In this document: in pieces, positions 44,770 to 53,015 of the stretch | How the letters are laid out: each line of letters begins with the position of its first letter | Position numbering within the stretch: the first letter of the stretch is position 1 | NCBI GenBank assembly: GCA_964527265.1 | Contig: CAZGOM010000001.1 | Coordinates: forward strand, 38,675 to 102,674 | Source of the DNA: CAZGOM01 sp964527265 | GTDB lineage: Bacteria > Planctomycetota > Phycisphaerae > Phycisphaerales > Phycisphaeraceae | Direction: 5' to 3' | Length of the DNA: 64,000 bases | Translations under genes and position numbers: made by a program | The notes under the pieces: model-generated | What the model saw: only the letters and a program-made list of their open reading frames with translations | Database searches by the model: none | What the model was told of the DNA's origin: nothing

Positions 44770-45435
44770 ATGTGCGGAAGGTTTGTTCTTTCACGTCGCC
44801 GGGCGCTTGGCACCATCCCTGTGAACTGGCGGGAGTTGTATTCTCTGCTAGCCGGTTACAACATCACCCCATCGCAGCACGTGTTTGTCGTGGTGCCTTC
44901 GGCGAGCGGAGGGCTGATTCCAGTGAAGGCGACTTGGGGAATCAGTAATGTTTATCGTGGCGGGCTCACCATCAATGCGCGGAGCGAGACCGTTGCCGAA
45001 AAGCCGATGTTCCGTGAGGCGTTTAGACGGCGTCGCTGCCTGGTGCCCGCTGACGGCTGGTACGAATGGGCATCGGCGGGTAGCCACAAGCAGCCTTATT
45101 TCATCACCCCCAAGAGTGGCGAGCTGATGATGATGGCGGGCCTTTTTCAACCCGGACCTGCCGGTGTTCCTTCGATGGTGGTACTCACCAAACCGGCGAC
45201 GGCGGAGTTAGCCCTTATCCATGACAGGATGCCATTGATAATTCCCGGACGTTCCTGGGGGCGATGGCTGGCGGATGACACCACAGCGCCGGAACTCGAC
45301 GCGCTTATACGCTCGCAGGAGATGGCGTTTGAAGCCCGTCCTGTTTCCAAGCGCGTGGGCAGTCCGGGTAATGATGATTCTGGTTTGATTGCGCCGATTA
45401 CACCACCCAAAGCCGAGCCAGGGTTGTTTGGGTAA
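44770..45435 (+). CDS. SRAP / SOS response-associated peptidase (YedK/HMCES-like)
   Basis: The 221-residue protein starts MCGRF, where Cys2 is the catalytic residue of the SRAP family that forms a thiazolidine bond with abasic sites in single-stranded DNA. Other marks are the YNITPSQHVFVV block, the Asn/Arg pocket INARSETVAEKPMFREA, CLVPADGWYEW with its Glu, and the late LIHDRMPLII with its His. It shields abasic sites during replication. It is convergent with the DnaE2 gene (19 bp apart) and fits functionally with the damage-tolerance cassette. Confidence 0.92.
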   Translation: MCGRFVLSRRRALGTIPVNWRELYSLLAGYNITPSQHVFVVVPSASGGLIPVKATWGISNVYRGGLTINARSETVAEKPMFREAFRRRRCLVPADGWYEWASAGSHKQPYFITPKSGELMMMAGLFQPGPAGVPSMVVLTKPATAELALIHDRMPLIIPGRSWGRWLADDTTAPELDALIRSQEMAFEARPVSKRVGSPGNDDSGLIAPITPPKAEPGLFG

Positions 45436-45453
45436 GCGTGACAGGTGGGCGAT

Positions 45454-48400
45454 CTAGTGGAAGTCACGCGCTTTGACATTCACGCCTCTGAGCTGGTCAT
45501 CGAGGGATTCAAATGCGGTGGGGATGACGTGGACCACCTTTCCTTCGCGCTGGAGTTTTCCTTGCGCGATGAGGGCCCGGGAATGGCACACGACCTTTTC
45601 CAGACGCTCAAAGATGTCGGGCCAGACGATGAGGTTGGCGATGCCGGTCTCGTCTTCCAGGGTGATAAAGACGACGCCGCTTGCGGTTCCAGGGCGCTGG
45701 CGGACGAGAACCATGCCGGCGACGCGGATGCTTTGCCCTGCCTTGGTGAGCGATGGGTCCGCCAGGTGTGAAGCGGGGATGACCTGTCGCCAGTTGAGAT
45801 TCTCCCGGATGAACGACATGGGATGGGCCTTGAGCGAAAGCCCGGTGCTGGCGTAGTCGTCGCTGACCTTTTGCGGGCCGGAAATGGCTGGGAGAGGTGC
45901 GGCCTGGAAGGCGGGCTCCGGGGCTTGCTCAAAAAGTGGGGCGTCGACGTCTTTGATGGCCAGCGCCTGCCAGAGGGCCTGCTGGCGATCGATGCCCAGT
46001 GAGCCTAGCGCGTCTGCCCGGGCAAGTGATCGAAGGGTGGCGGCTTTGACACCGGCGAGCCGGTGCACCTGCTCAACGGATTTGAACGGCCCAAAGCGCA
46101 CTGCCGCAGCGATGATCTTGTCGGCTTGGGCCTGGCTGAGGCCTTTGGTGAGACGCATGCCCAGGCGCAGGGCCAGGCTTAGTGATGAGGGTTCAAGGGT
46201 GCAATCCCACTGGCTGTGGTTGATATCGATGGGCCGGATATCCACGCCGTGCTTTTTGGCGTCGGCGACGATCTGGGCGGGAGCATAAAACCCCATGGGC
46301 TGGCTGTTGATGAGGGCACACGCGAAAGCCGCAGAGTGGTGGCACTTGAGCCAGGATGATGCATAAGCCAGGAGGGCGAAGCTGGCGGCGTGGGATTCGG
46401 GAAAGCCGTACTCACTAAAACCTTTGATCTGATTGAAACACTGCTGGGCGAAAGCCGGGGTGTAACCGTTTTTGATCATGCCTTCGATGAGTTTCTGGCC
46501 AAAGGTGTAGATGACCTTTTGCTTGGTTTTCCATGCGGCGATGGCCCGGCGGAGCTTGTCGGCTTCACCGGCGGTGAACCCGCCTGCCACGATTGCCATG
46601 GCCATCGCCTGTTCCTGGAACAGCGGTACGCCCAGCGTTCGGCCCAGGACCTTTTCGACCTCAGGGCTGGGATAGGAGAAAGACTCCAGGCCGTCGCGCC
46701 TGCGCAGGTAAGGATGCACCATGTCGCCCTGGATGGGCCCGGGCCGGACGATGGCCACCTGGATGACCAGGTCGTAATACTTCCTGGGTTTTAGGCGCGG
46801 AAGCATGGACATCTGTGCGCGCGACTCGATTTGAAACACGCCTACCGTGTCGGCATTGCAGATCATGTCGTAGGTCGGCGTGTCGTCGGGTGGGATGGTG
46901 GCCAGAGTTGGTCGGGCGCCTTCATGCTTCTCAATGAGATCGAAGGTTTTCCGGATGCACGTGAGCATGCCCAGGCCCAGGACATCGACCTTCATCATGT
47001 TCATGGCGTCAATGTCGTCCTTGTCCCACTCGATGACGGTCCGGTCTTCCATCGCGGCGTTTTCGATGGGGACCAGGTCACTGAGCGGCCCGCGCGTGAT
47101 AACGAAGCCGCCTACATGCTGGGAGAGGTGTCGGGGGAAGCCCAGGATCTCACCGACCAGCCTGGCAAGGTGCTGGAGGGGCGGGGATTGCGGGTCCAGG
47201 CCGAGGCTGCGCAGGGTTGATTCACGCAGACCCTTGGCGTGGAACCACTCATTGTCTTTTGCCAGCTTGTCGACGGCGTCCAGCGACAGGCCAAGAGCCT
47301 TGCCGACATCCCGGATGGCGCTGCGGGTACGGTAGGTGATGAGCACGCCGGTGAGCGCTGCCCGGTGGCGGCCGTATTTGGTGTATAGGTACTGGATGAC
47401 CTCTTCGCGGCGTTCATGCTCAAAGTCGATGTCGATGTCGGGCGGCTCGTTGCGCTCCTTGCTGATGAAGCGTTCAAAGAGCATCTCGCTGTGGTCGGGA
47501 TCGACAGCGGTGACGCCCAGGCAGTAGCAGACTGCCGAGTTTGCCGCCGCCCCTCGGCCCTGATGGAGGATGTTTTTGCTTCGCGCAAAGGCGGCTATGT
47601 CCTGCACGGTGAGGAAGTACGGCGCGTAATTCAGCTCATTGATCAGCCCCAGTTCTTTATTCAGCAGAGCCTGAACCTTTTCTGGAATGCCGGCCGGGTA
47701 GCGCTCCAAAGCGCCTTGCCATGTGATGTCGGTGAGATGGTCGATGGGTGTTTTGCCCGCAGGTATGACCTCGTCGGGGTACTGGTAACGGAGTTGATCA
47801 AGATTAAAGCCGGCGGTCTGGTGGGCGATGTGAAGCGTCCTGGTGACGGCATCGGGTACATCCGCAAAGAGGCGCGCCATCTCTGAGGCGTGTTTGAGGT
47901 GCCGTTCGGCGTTGAGAAAAAGCGCGTAACCCGCTTGGTCGATGGTGCAGCCTTCACGGATGCAGGTCAGGACATCTTCCAGGGGTTTGCGCTCGGGCAC
48001 GTGGTAATGGACATCATTGAGGGCCACCAGCGGCAGGCCTGTGTGCGCAGCAAGCATGCGCATGCTCTGGATGGTTTGGGCCTGGTCGTGGGTGTAGTGC
48101 AGGGAGAAACCCAGAGAGAGCCTGTCCTGATCAAAAAGGGTGGCAATGCCGTCGAGCGCCTGTAGAAATGCTTCATCTTGAACCGCTGACACGGGGACCA
48201 CGGCGACCATGTCATGGTGCCGATCCATGAGGTCATGGATGTTCAGATGACATTGGCCTTTGGGAGCCCGGCGTTTGCCGAGGGTGAGGAGATTGCACAG
48301 ATTGGCGTACCCCTGCGTGTTGGTGGGGTAGACCAGCAGGCGTAAGCTTTCAGGGTTTTGGAAAAGAAGCTGACAGCCGACGATGACACGAAAGTTCATC

Positions 48401-48669
48401 TGTTTGCCGGCCGAGTGGGCACGGACAATGCCCGCCACGGTGTTGGTGTCGGTGATTGCGAGGGCCTGATAGCCCAGAAGCGCCGCATGCTGGACCAGTT
48501 CGTCAGGCTGGCTGGCGCCGGTGAGGAAGGTGAAGCAGCTTGTGGTTTGAAGCTCGACGTACTGCGGCGTCGTTGACCCGGCCTCCACCACCACGGGCTT
48601 TGCCGTGGTCAGTGGTGGAGGCCGCTTGGCGGGGTGTTCCCGGGATTTGGGGTGTGGAAGGTCGGGCAT
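45454..48669 (-). CDS. dnaE2: Error-prone DNA polymerase DnaE2
   Basis: The 1071-residue C-family polymerase has an N-terminal PHP domain (YVELQTTSCFTFLTGASQ, YQALAITDTNTVAGIVRAH) in which the canonical His of DnaE is missing as usual for DnaE2, the catalytic aspartates in PDIDIDFEHERR, and a C-terminal OB-fold (VRQRPGTASGVVFITLEDE). DnaE2 is the translesion polymerase working with ImuA and ImuB in damage-induced mutagenesis. It is the last gene of an imuA-imuB-dnaE2 operon, 12 bases after imuB. Confidence 0.95.
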   Translation of the reverse strand: MPDLPHPKSREHPAKRPPPLTTAKPVVVEAGSTTPQYVELQTTSCFTFLTGASQPDELVQHAALLGYQALAITDTNTVAGIVRAHSAGKQMNFRVIVGCQLLFQNPESLRLLVYPTNTQGYANLCNLLTLGKRRAPKGQCHLNIHDLMDRHHDMVAVVPVSAVQDEAFLQALDGIATLFDQDRLSLGFSLHYTHDQAQTIQSMRMLAAHTGLPLVALNDVHYHVPERKPLEDVLTCIREGCTIDQAGYALFLNAERHLKHASEMARLFADVPDAVTRTLHIAHQTAGFNLDQLRYQYPDEVIPAGKTPIDHLTDITWQGALERYPAGIPEKVQALLNKELGLINELNYAPYFLTVQDIAAFARSKNILHQGRGAAANSAVCYCLGVTAVDPDHSEMLFERFISKERNEPPDIDIDFEHERREEVIQYLYTKYGRHRAALTGVLITYRTRSAIRDVGKALGLSLDAVDKLAKDNEWFHAKGLRESTLRSLGLDPQSPPLQHLARLVGEILGFPRHLSQHVGGFVITRGPLSDLVPIENAAMEDRTVIEWDKDDIDAMNMMKVDVLGLGMLTCIRKTFDLIEKHEGARPTLATIPPDDTPTYDMICNADTVGVFQIESRAQMSMLPRLKPRKYYDLVIQVAIVRPGPIQGDMVHPYLRRRDGLESFSYPSPEVEKVLGRTLGVPLFQEQAMAMAIVAGGFTAGEADKLRRAIAAWKTKQKVIYTFGQKLIEGMIKNGYTPAFAQQCFNQIKGFSEYGFPESHAASFALLAYASSWLKCHHSAAFACALINSQPMGFYAPAQIVADAKKHGVDIRPIDINHSQWDCTLEPSSLSLALRLGMRLTKGLSQAQADKIIAAAVRFGPFKSVEQVHRLAGVKAATLRSLARADALGSLGIDRQQALWQALAIKDVDAPLFEQAPEPAFQAAPLPAISGPQKVSDDYASTGLSLKAHPMSFIRENLNWRQVIPASHLADPSLTKAGQSIRVAGMVLVRQRPGTASGVVFITLEDETGIANLIVWPDIFERLEKVVCHSRALIAQGKLQREGKVVHVIPTAFESLDDQLRGVNVKARDFH

Positions 48670-48681
48670 GGTTTGTCTCTT

Positions 48682-50277
48682 TCATGCCCAGACGCCGTGG
48701 ATGAACCACTGAGACGATGATCGATCTTCGTAAATCCACACCCAGCCGATGCTGGTGAGGAGCCGGTGGTAATCGCGCGTGCCTGGCTGAGCCTCCATGG
48801 GTTGCTTCCACCACTCCGGGGTCATCCGCTGGGGGCTGGCGGAACCGTCGACATCCAGCCATCTGCCGTGCCAGAACAGTCGCGTGGGCGGGGCGTGCTC
48901 ATCATCTGCGGGCAGATCGACCTGAACGCCCTCTGGCGGGTCCAAGAGCGTCCACGGCACCATCAGCGTGGTCTGGTGGCGTTTGGGGACGCTTTTGAAC
49001 GCCGGTTGAGGTTGGGTAGCTGGGGCAAACCCAGTTTTATGTTCCGGGATGTGAGTGGCGTGCAGCGAGGGTTTTAACACTTGATCGGCACCAAAACGCC
49101 CGACCCATTGGTCCAGCAAGACGCCAAGGGCCTCATCCATGTTGCTTGTGGGATCACCGGGCGTATCCCAGGCTTGAGCCTGCTTGTGGGTCAGCTTCTG
49201 ATGGCTTTGAATGTGGAGCCGTACCGCCAGCGCGCCCCAGCCCAGGTGTGCCGTCTCCAGCGTTGGGCGCAAGACTGAACCAATGTGGCGGGCCTCCCGT
49301 GTGGGCCGGCTGAAACTGGCCTCACGGGATAGTTCGGGGAGATCACTGCGTTCCAGGGACCAGCACAACCGGGTGACCCCGGATTCTCGCGCGTGCAGCC
49401 AGGCGCAGGTCCGTTGGATGAGCAGGGTCGTGGCGGCCTGGACTGCCTGGATTTGCGGGCATGGGCCGTCAAAAAGCTGTTCAAAAATGACAGGCTCTTG
49501 TGGCCGGTGGGGTACGAGGAGCTCGGGTTCAAGCCCCAGCGCTTGATTGATCTTTTTGACTTCTTCCTGCCCCAGCCGGTCAAGTAGATCGGGCTTGGGC
49601 ATGGCGAGAAGTTCATCTACGCGCTTAACGCCTACGGTGTGGAGTTTGTGGACCGATTCAGGCGTCAGGCGCAGGGCGGCCACGGGTAATGGGGCCAGGG
49701 AATCATCGAGGGTGGTGGGGTCTGCTGAGGGCCAGCAGTGAAGAGCGGTATTGCGTTTGGCGCGCCGTGCGTATCGGGCCAATGCCCAGGCACCGCCTGG
49801 GGTGTGGGCGATACCCAGCCGAACGGTAAAACCATGCTTGGACAGCCCCTGGGAGAGTTGATTGAGCAGCTGGTGCTCCCCTTTGAAGAGCCGGGCGCAG
49901 CCGGTGATGTCCAGAAGCAGGCCATCTGTCCCGTCAGGCGTGACCACAGGAGAAAAGCGGGCTGCCGCCCGGGCCAGGCGGTCCAGCGCCGCAGCCTCCC
50001 TGGCCGGCGTGTAAGGCCGTACAACCATTGGGACAGGTCCAAGGAGTGATTGGGCGTGCGCCAGGGTTATTCCTGGCCGAATACCAACGCGAGCCCCCAG
50101 CGGGCAATGGCGGGCTACACGGTCAACGCCGTGCGTCCTGGTGACAAGCAGGACGGGCACCTTTTGGCGTCTGCGGTCCCCGGGCGGGTTTGGGTCATGT
50201 TGTCGGTTTACCGCACGCAGCACGCGCTGGGTGGACCACCAAGGGAGGTAGACGCTGACGATACGGTTTACGGCCAT
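48682..50277 (-). CDS. imuB: ImuB, inactive Y-family polymerase homologue
   Basis: The 531-residue protein starts at ATG 50277, ten bases inside the imuA end. In active Y-family polymerases the N-terminus carries an Asp for metal binding; here it is VSVYLPWWSTQRVLRA, lacking it, while the later VTPDGTDGLLLDITGCARLF keeps family shape. The little-finger and helix-hairpin-helix regions (VHKLHTVGVKRVDELLAM) are present. ImuB acts as a hub linking DnaE2, ImuA and the beta clamp. Confidence 0.9.
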   Translation of the reverse strand: MAVNRIVSVYLPWWSTQRVLRAVNRQHDPNPPGDRRRQKVPVLLVTRTHGVDRVARHCPLGARVGIRPGITLAHAQSLLGPVPMVVRPYTPAREAAALDRLARAAARFSPVVTPDGTDGLLLDITGCARLFKGEHQLLNQLSQGLSKHGFTVRLGIAHTPGGAWALARYARRAKRNTALHCWPSADPTTLDDSLAPLPVAALRLTPESVHKLHTVGVKRVDELLAMPKPDLLDRLGQEEVKKINQALGLEPELLVPHRPQEPVIFEQLFDGPCPQIQAVQAATTLLIQRTCAWLHARESGVTRLCWSLERSDLPELSREASFSRPTREARHIGSVLRPTLETAHLGWGALAVRLHIQSHQKLTHKQAQAWDTPGDPTSNMDEALGVLLDQWVGRFGADQVLKPSLHATHIPEHKTGFAPATQPQPAFKSVPKRHQTTLMVPWTLLDPPEGVQVDLPADDEHAPPTRLFWHGRWLDVDGSASPQRMTPEWWKQPMEAQPGTRDYHRLLTSIGWVWIYEDRSSSQWFIHGVWA

Positions 50278-50921
50278 GGCGCGGGCTCCACCACCCACCG
50301 TGGGCGTTCCCCGGTGGACGAGGGCCGCATTCCTTTGCAGCGCAGGAGTTCAACGGTCCATCGTGGGATCGGGCCGGGCTCGGGGGTCACCTGCCACCTG
50401 GTGCCTGCTGCGGACAACTCGCCGGTTTCCCGACCGGGTCGTGCTACCAGCGCCAAGGTATGACCCGCCGATGCGGCGATCTGGAGTCGGCGGGTCATGG
50501 GCATTGTGAGCGCCTGCCCATCAAGCACACAGCAGGTGACCGAGGAGCAGCGCAATGCCAGCTCCGCTGCCCAGACCCGTTGGGTGGGGTCGGAGACGTC
50601 CAGGAGGATGAACCGGCCTGAGAGGGGTTCCTGGTCGGGTACGTTGGGCCAGCAGCGTTGACCGATCCAGACGACCAGCGACGGTTGCACAGCGGCGAGA
50701 GCTTGCCGGGTGAGGTGAAGCAACAGTCCAACAGGCGGTAACGACAGGGCACCCGGCGCTGAAAACCATTCATGTATTGCAGAGACTGGGAGGCCGCCCA
50801 GGGCGTCGTCCACGGCCTTCCAGCCGGTGGGAATTGTGGGGTACTGCCAGTGCCGTGGTGAGTGCTCCATGGCGTGAAGTTTGTCGGCAAGAGATTGGAG
50901 CACGGCGGGATCGCGTGGCAT
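50268..50921 (-). CDS. imuA: ImuA, RecA-like translesion synthesis protein
   Basis: The 217-residue protein has the short RecA-like core of ImuA: TGWKAVDDALGGLPVSAIHE, then LVVWIGQRCWPNV, FILLDVSDPTQRVWAAELAL and ALVARPG. It is the first gene of the mutasome operon and has a near-consensus promoter upstream. It probably binds RecA filaments and loads ImuB/DnaE2. Confidence 0.88.
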   Translation of the reverse strand: MPRDPAVLQSLADKLHAMEHSPRHWQYPTIPTGWKAVDDALGGLPVSAIHEWFSAPGALSLPPVGLLLHLTRQALAAVQPSLVVWIGQRCWPNVPDQEPLSGRFILLDVSDPTQRVWAAELALRCSSVTCCVLDGQALTMPMTRRLQIAASAGHTLALVARPGRETGELSAAGTRWQVTPEPGPIPRWTVELLRCKGMRPSSTGERPRWVVEPAPWP

Positions 50922-50955
50922 GACGAAAGTTCACTTTGTACGGTAAATGTTAGGT

Positions 50956-50985
50956 ATTATAGGGATGGCATTCAATCCGCGTCAA
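50956..50985 (-). promoter_or_regulatory. Sigma-70-type promoter of imuA-imuB-dnaE2
   Basis: On the minus strand TTGACG (50980-50985) and TATAAT (50956-50961) are separated by 18 bases, about 35 bases before the imuA start. This is close to consensus. No clear LexA operator was recognised over it. Confidence 0.7.
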
Positions 50986-51032
50986 TCTCATTGGACAGCG
51001 ATGCCACGTGTTTCTGTTCCAAGCCATTTACC

Positions 51033-51109
51033 GATCAACAAAAACTGGCCACGGTGCTCATATCGGTTGATCTCAATTGGTCAAGTTTTGGGTTGATCGC
51101 CATGGCGAT
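51033..51109. promoter_or_regulatory. Candidate control region of the GHKL/STAS cassette
   Basis: The region ahead of the GHKL gene has GATCAAC (51033-51039), GTTGATC (51066-51072) and GTTGATC (51092-51098), i.e. one inverted and two direct copies of the same heptamer, plus the perfect 14-bp palindrome ATCGCCATGGCGAT at 51096-51109. Repeated motifs here suggest operator sites. Confidence 0.35.
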
Positions 51110-51206
51110 ATGCCAGACAAGGCAACGTGGTCCAAAAAGAAATGATGGACGACATGATGCCTGAACCCTAAACTTTACAAGCCAGTTGCAAACCGATGGG
51201 GTGCTC

Positions 51207-52016
51207 ATGTCTGTCAGTAGTTTCGATTTCATGATGCTTGATGACTTGATGCTTGTTGCGCCATCGCGTTTGGCGACGGCGATGAAGTTGGTTTCATCGT
51301 TGGAACCTGCTGGGATCGGGCCGTTGGTTGAATATGTTTGCCATCAACAGCAAAACGGGGAGCTGCCCCCGATTGACGCTCTTTTAAAAAGTGACCATAC
51401 CCTTGCACTTGGTCAGCTTTTATTCCAAGGCGGGCCAACCCACCTCACCGAAACATCTCTCAAGGCCAAGCCATTTGAGTTTGCCAAGCTGCACGATGGA
51501 TCAGACGTACAACGCGGCCTGTGGCGAGCGTTTATGGGTAGGTTTGTCGATGCGGCGACGCAGGCTGGTTTCAATGGAGATGTCGGTAAGGGATTCGCAG
51601 GAGCGTTTGGGGAACTTCATGACAACGCGCGCCTGCACTCTGAGGCGCCTCAGACTGCTGTCATGGGTTACCGCTGGATTTTGGGAGAGTTTGAGATGGT
51701 CGTTGCCGACTGCGGTATCGGTGTACTTGAAAGTATGCGGTCCCACCCGGACTACGGAGATCTGAACGATCATGGTGAAGCGCTAAAGGTGGCGCTCTCA
51801 TCCGGCGAGACACGTTTTGGGCGGGGATCAGGACACGGAACGGGGTTCGATACGGTTTTCCGAAGCCTCGCTAGCTTGCGTGGCACTCTGCGCTTTCGCA
51901 GCGGGGATCACAGTCTCGAATTGGATGGGTTATCTCCAAGCCTGATCAACAGCAGTTTGCGCCAGCGCAGACATTTTCAAGGGTTCCTCGCCTCGATTAT
52001 TTGTCGCCCGAATTGA
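51207..52016 (+). CDS. GHKL (HATPase_c) ATP-binding protein
   Basis: The 269-residue protein starts at ATG 51207. The C-terminal half holds a Bergerat ATP fold: N box GAFGELHDNARLHS about residue 135, G1 box VVADCGIGVLESM about residue 165, and G2 box GRGSGHGTGFDTVF about residue 208. No phosphoacceptor His domain or membrane segment precedes it, so it is not a classic sensor kinase; it resembles stand-alone GHKL ATPases or anti-sigma-factor-type kinases that pair with STAS proteins. It is first in a tight four-gene cassette. Confidence 0.75.
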   Translation: MSVSSFDFMMLDDLMLVAPSRLATAMKLVSSLEPAGIGPLVEYVCHQQQNGELPPIDALLKSDHTLALGQLLFQGGPTHLTETSLKAKPFEFAKLHDGSDVQRGLWRAFMGRFVDAATQAGFNGDVGKGFAGAFGELHDNARLHSEAPQTAVMGYRWILGEFEMVVADCGIGVLESMRSHPDYGDLNDHGEALKVALSSGETRFGRGSGHGTGFDTVFRSLASLRGTLRFRSGDHSLELDGLSPSLINSSLRQRRHFQGFLASIICRPN

Positions 52017-52080
52017 TTTTTAGCTTGACACGGCACCCTGTCAGGCCTATTCTCACTTAACACACGTGAGGAAAGAAAGA

Positions 52081-52662
52081 ATGGTACTTGAGGTGATAAA
52101 TATGTCGGAGCTGCTGGGCGGAGAGGTGATCCTTGCAGGTGCCGCCGAGGGTGCGAACGCGTTGGCGAAGTTGATTGCGTTGGTGACAAAATTCGTGGCA
52201 CCAACCACTCTGCTCCTCGACTTCCGACAAATCAACGTCGCCACGTCCAGCTATCTGCGTGAAGCGATCCTCGGTTTCCGGGATTACTGCCGCAACAGTC
52301 GCCCTGAGCTTTACCCGGTGATCTGCAATCTTGGGCCGAAGGTTCGTGAAGAGCTTGAAGCATTGCTCAAGTTGAAGGGGGACGCCCTTGTAGCGGCGGA
52401 GGTCAACGCCGGAAGGGTGATCACTGCAACGGTAGTGGGCAAGCTTGAGGAGAAGCAGCGGATCACGCTTCTCGCAGTTTTGCACGCAAAGCGGGCTGAC
52501 GCTGTATCCCTTTCACGTCAGGACCAGCAAGAAAACCTTGGACCGACAGCCTGGAACAACCGGCTTGCTTCGCTTTCTGCGAAGGGAATCCTGCGGGAGA
52601 CGCAAGCTGGTCGAGGAAAGATCTACGAACCTGTTGTGGAGGCACTCTGCTATGGGAATTGA
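52081..52662 (+). CDS. STAS-like domain protein with winged-helix C-terminus
   Basis: The 193-residue protein starts at ATG 52081 (AGGAAAG upstream). Residues 30-75 (TLLLDFRQINVATSSYLREA) resemble the STAS/DUF4325 fold, in which a Ser/Thr at the end of the strand is phosphorylated by a partner GHKL kinase in anti-anti-sigma switches; here the SS of ATSS is the candidate. Residues 130-185 read as a winged helix (NRLASLSAKGILRETQAGRG). It follows the GHKL gene by 65 bases and its stop lies inside the next gene. Confidence 0.6.
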   Translation: MVLEVINMSELLGGEVILAGAAEGANALAKLIALVTKFVAPTTLLLDFRQINVATSSYLREAILGFRDYCRNSRPELYPVICNLGPKVREELEALLKLKGDALVAAEVNAGRVITATVVGKLEEKQRITLLAVLHAKRADAVSLSRQDQQENLGPTAWNNRLASLSAKGILRETQAGRGKIYEPVVEALCYGN

Positions 52663-53002
52663 TTTTTTGATCAAAACAGCCAAGCCGTTTAAGCGTTCGT
52701 GCCAACGCGGCTTTGAGAATTTGAAGGTGGCCTACCTCTTTGATCCTGCTGTCGCACCGACCCAGCGGTCGCTGCTCGCACAGCTTGATGATCCGACATC
52801 TTCGGCTGCGGGTAAGGAAGTCATCATGCGTTTGATTGGGTCCAAGATCGTTCTGTTTTTCAACGAACGGAAGATTGGTGACTGTGAATCACCGCCGCTG
52901 CCGCTCGTCGAAAAAGTGCGCGACAGCGTAGGCGGTTTGGCGGTAGGGCGTCTGGAGATGGTTCACCGCCTAAGTGGGCGGGCTGATGTGGTAATCCTCT
53001 GA
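52652..53002 (+). CDS. Small protein of unknown function
   Basis: The 116-residue protein starts at ATG 52652, overlapping the previous gene by 11 bases. It begins with a basic stretch (MGIDFLIKTAKPFKRSCQRG) and continues with mixed alpha/beta (GSKIVLFFNERKIG, RLEMVHRLSGRADVVIL). No recognisable family. Its tight coupling to both neighbours makes it a genuine member of the cassette. Confidence 0.6.
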   Translation: MGIDFLIKTAKPFKRSCQRGFENLKVAYLFDPAVAPTQRSLLAQLDDPTSSAAGKEVIMRLIGSKIVLFFNERKIGDCESPPLPLVEKVRDSVGGLAVGRLEMVHRLSGRADVVIL

Positions 53003-53015
53003 ACGGAGCAGAGTC

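Noticed and set aside
50922..50955. LexA box between the imuA promoter and start
   Set aside because: GTTCACTTTGTAC is suggestive but does not match the palindromes known to me (CTGT-N8-ACAG, GAAC-N4-GTTC, TGTTC-N4-GAACA).
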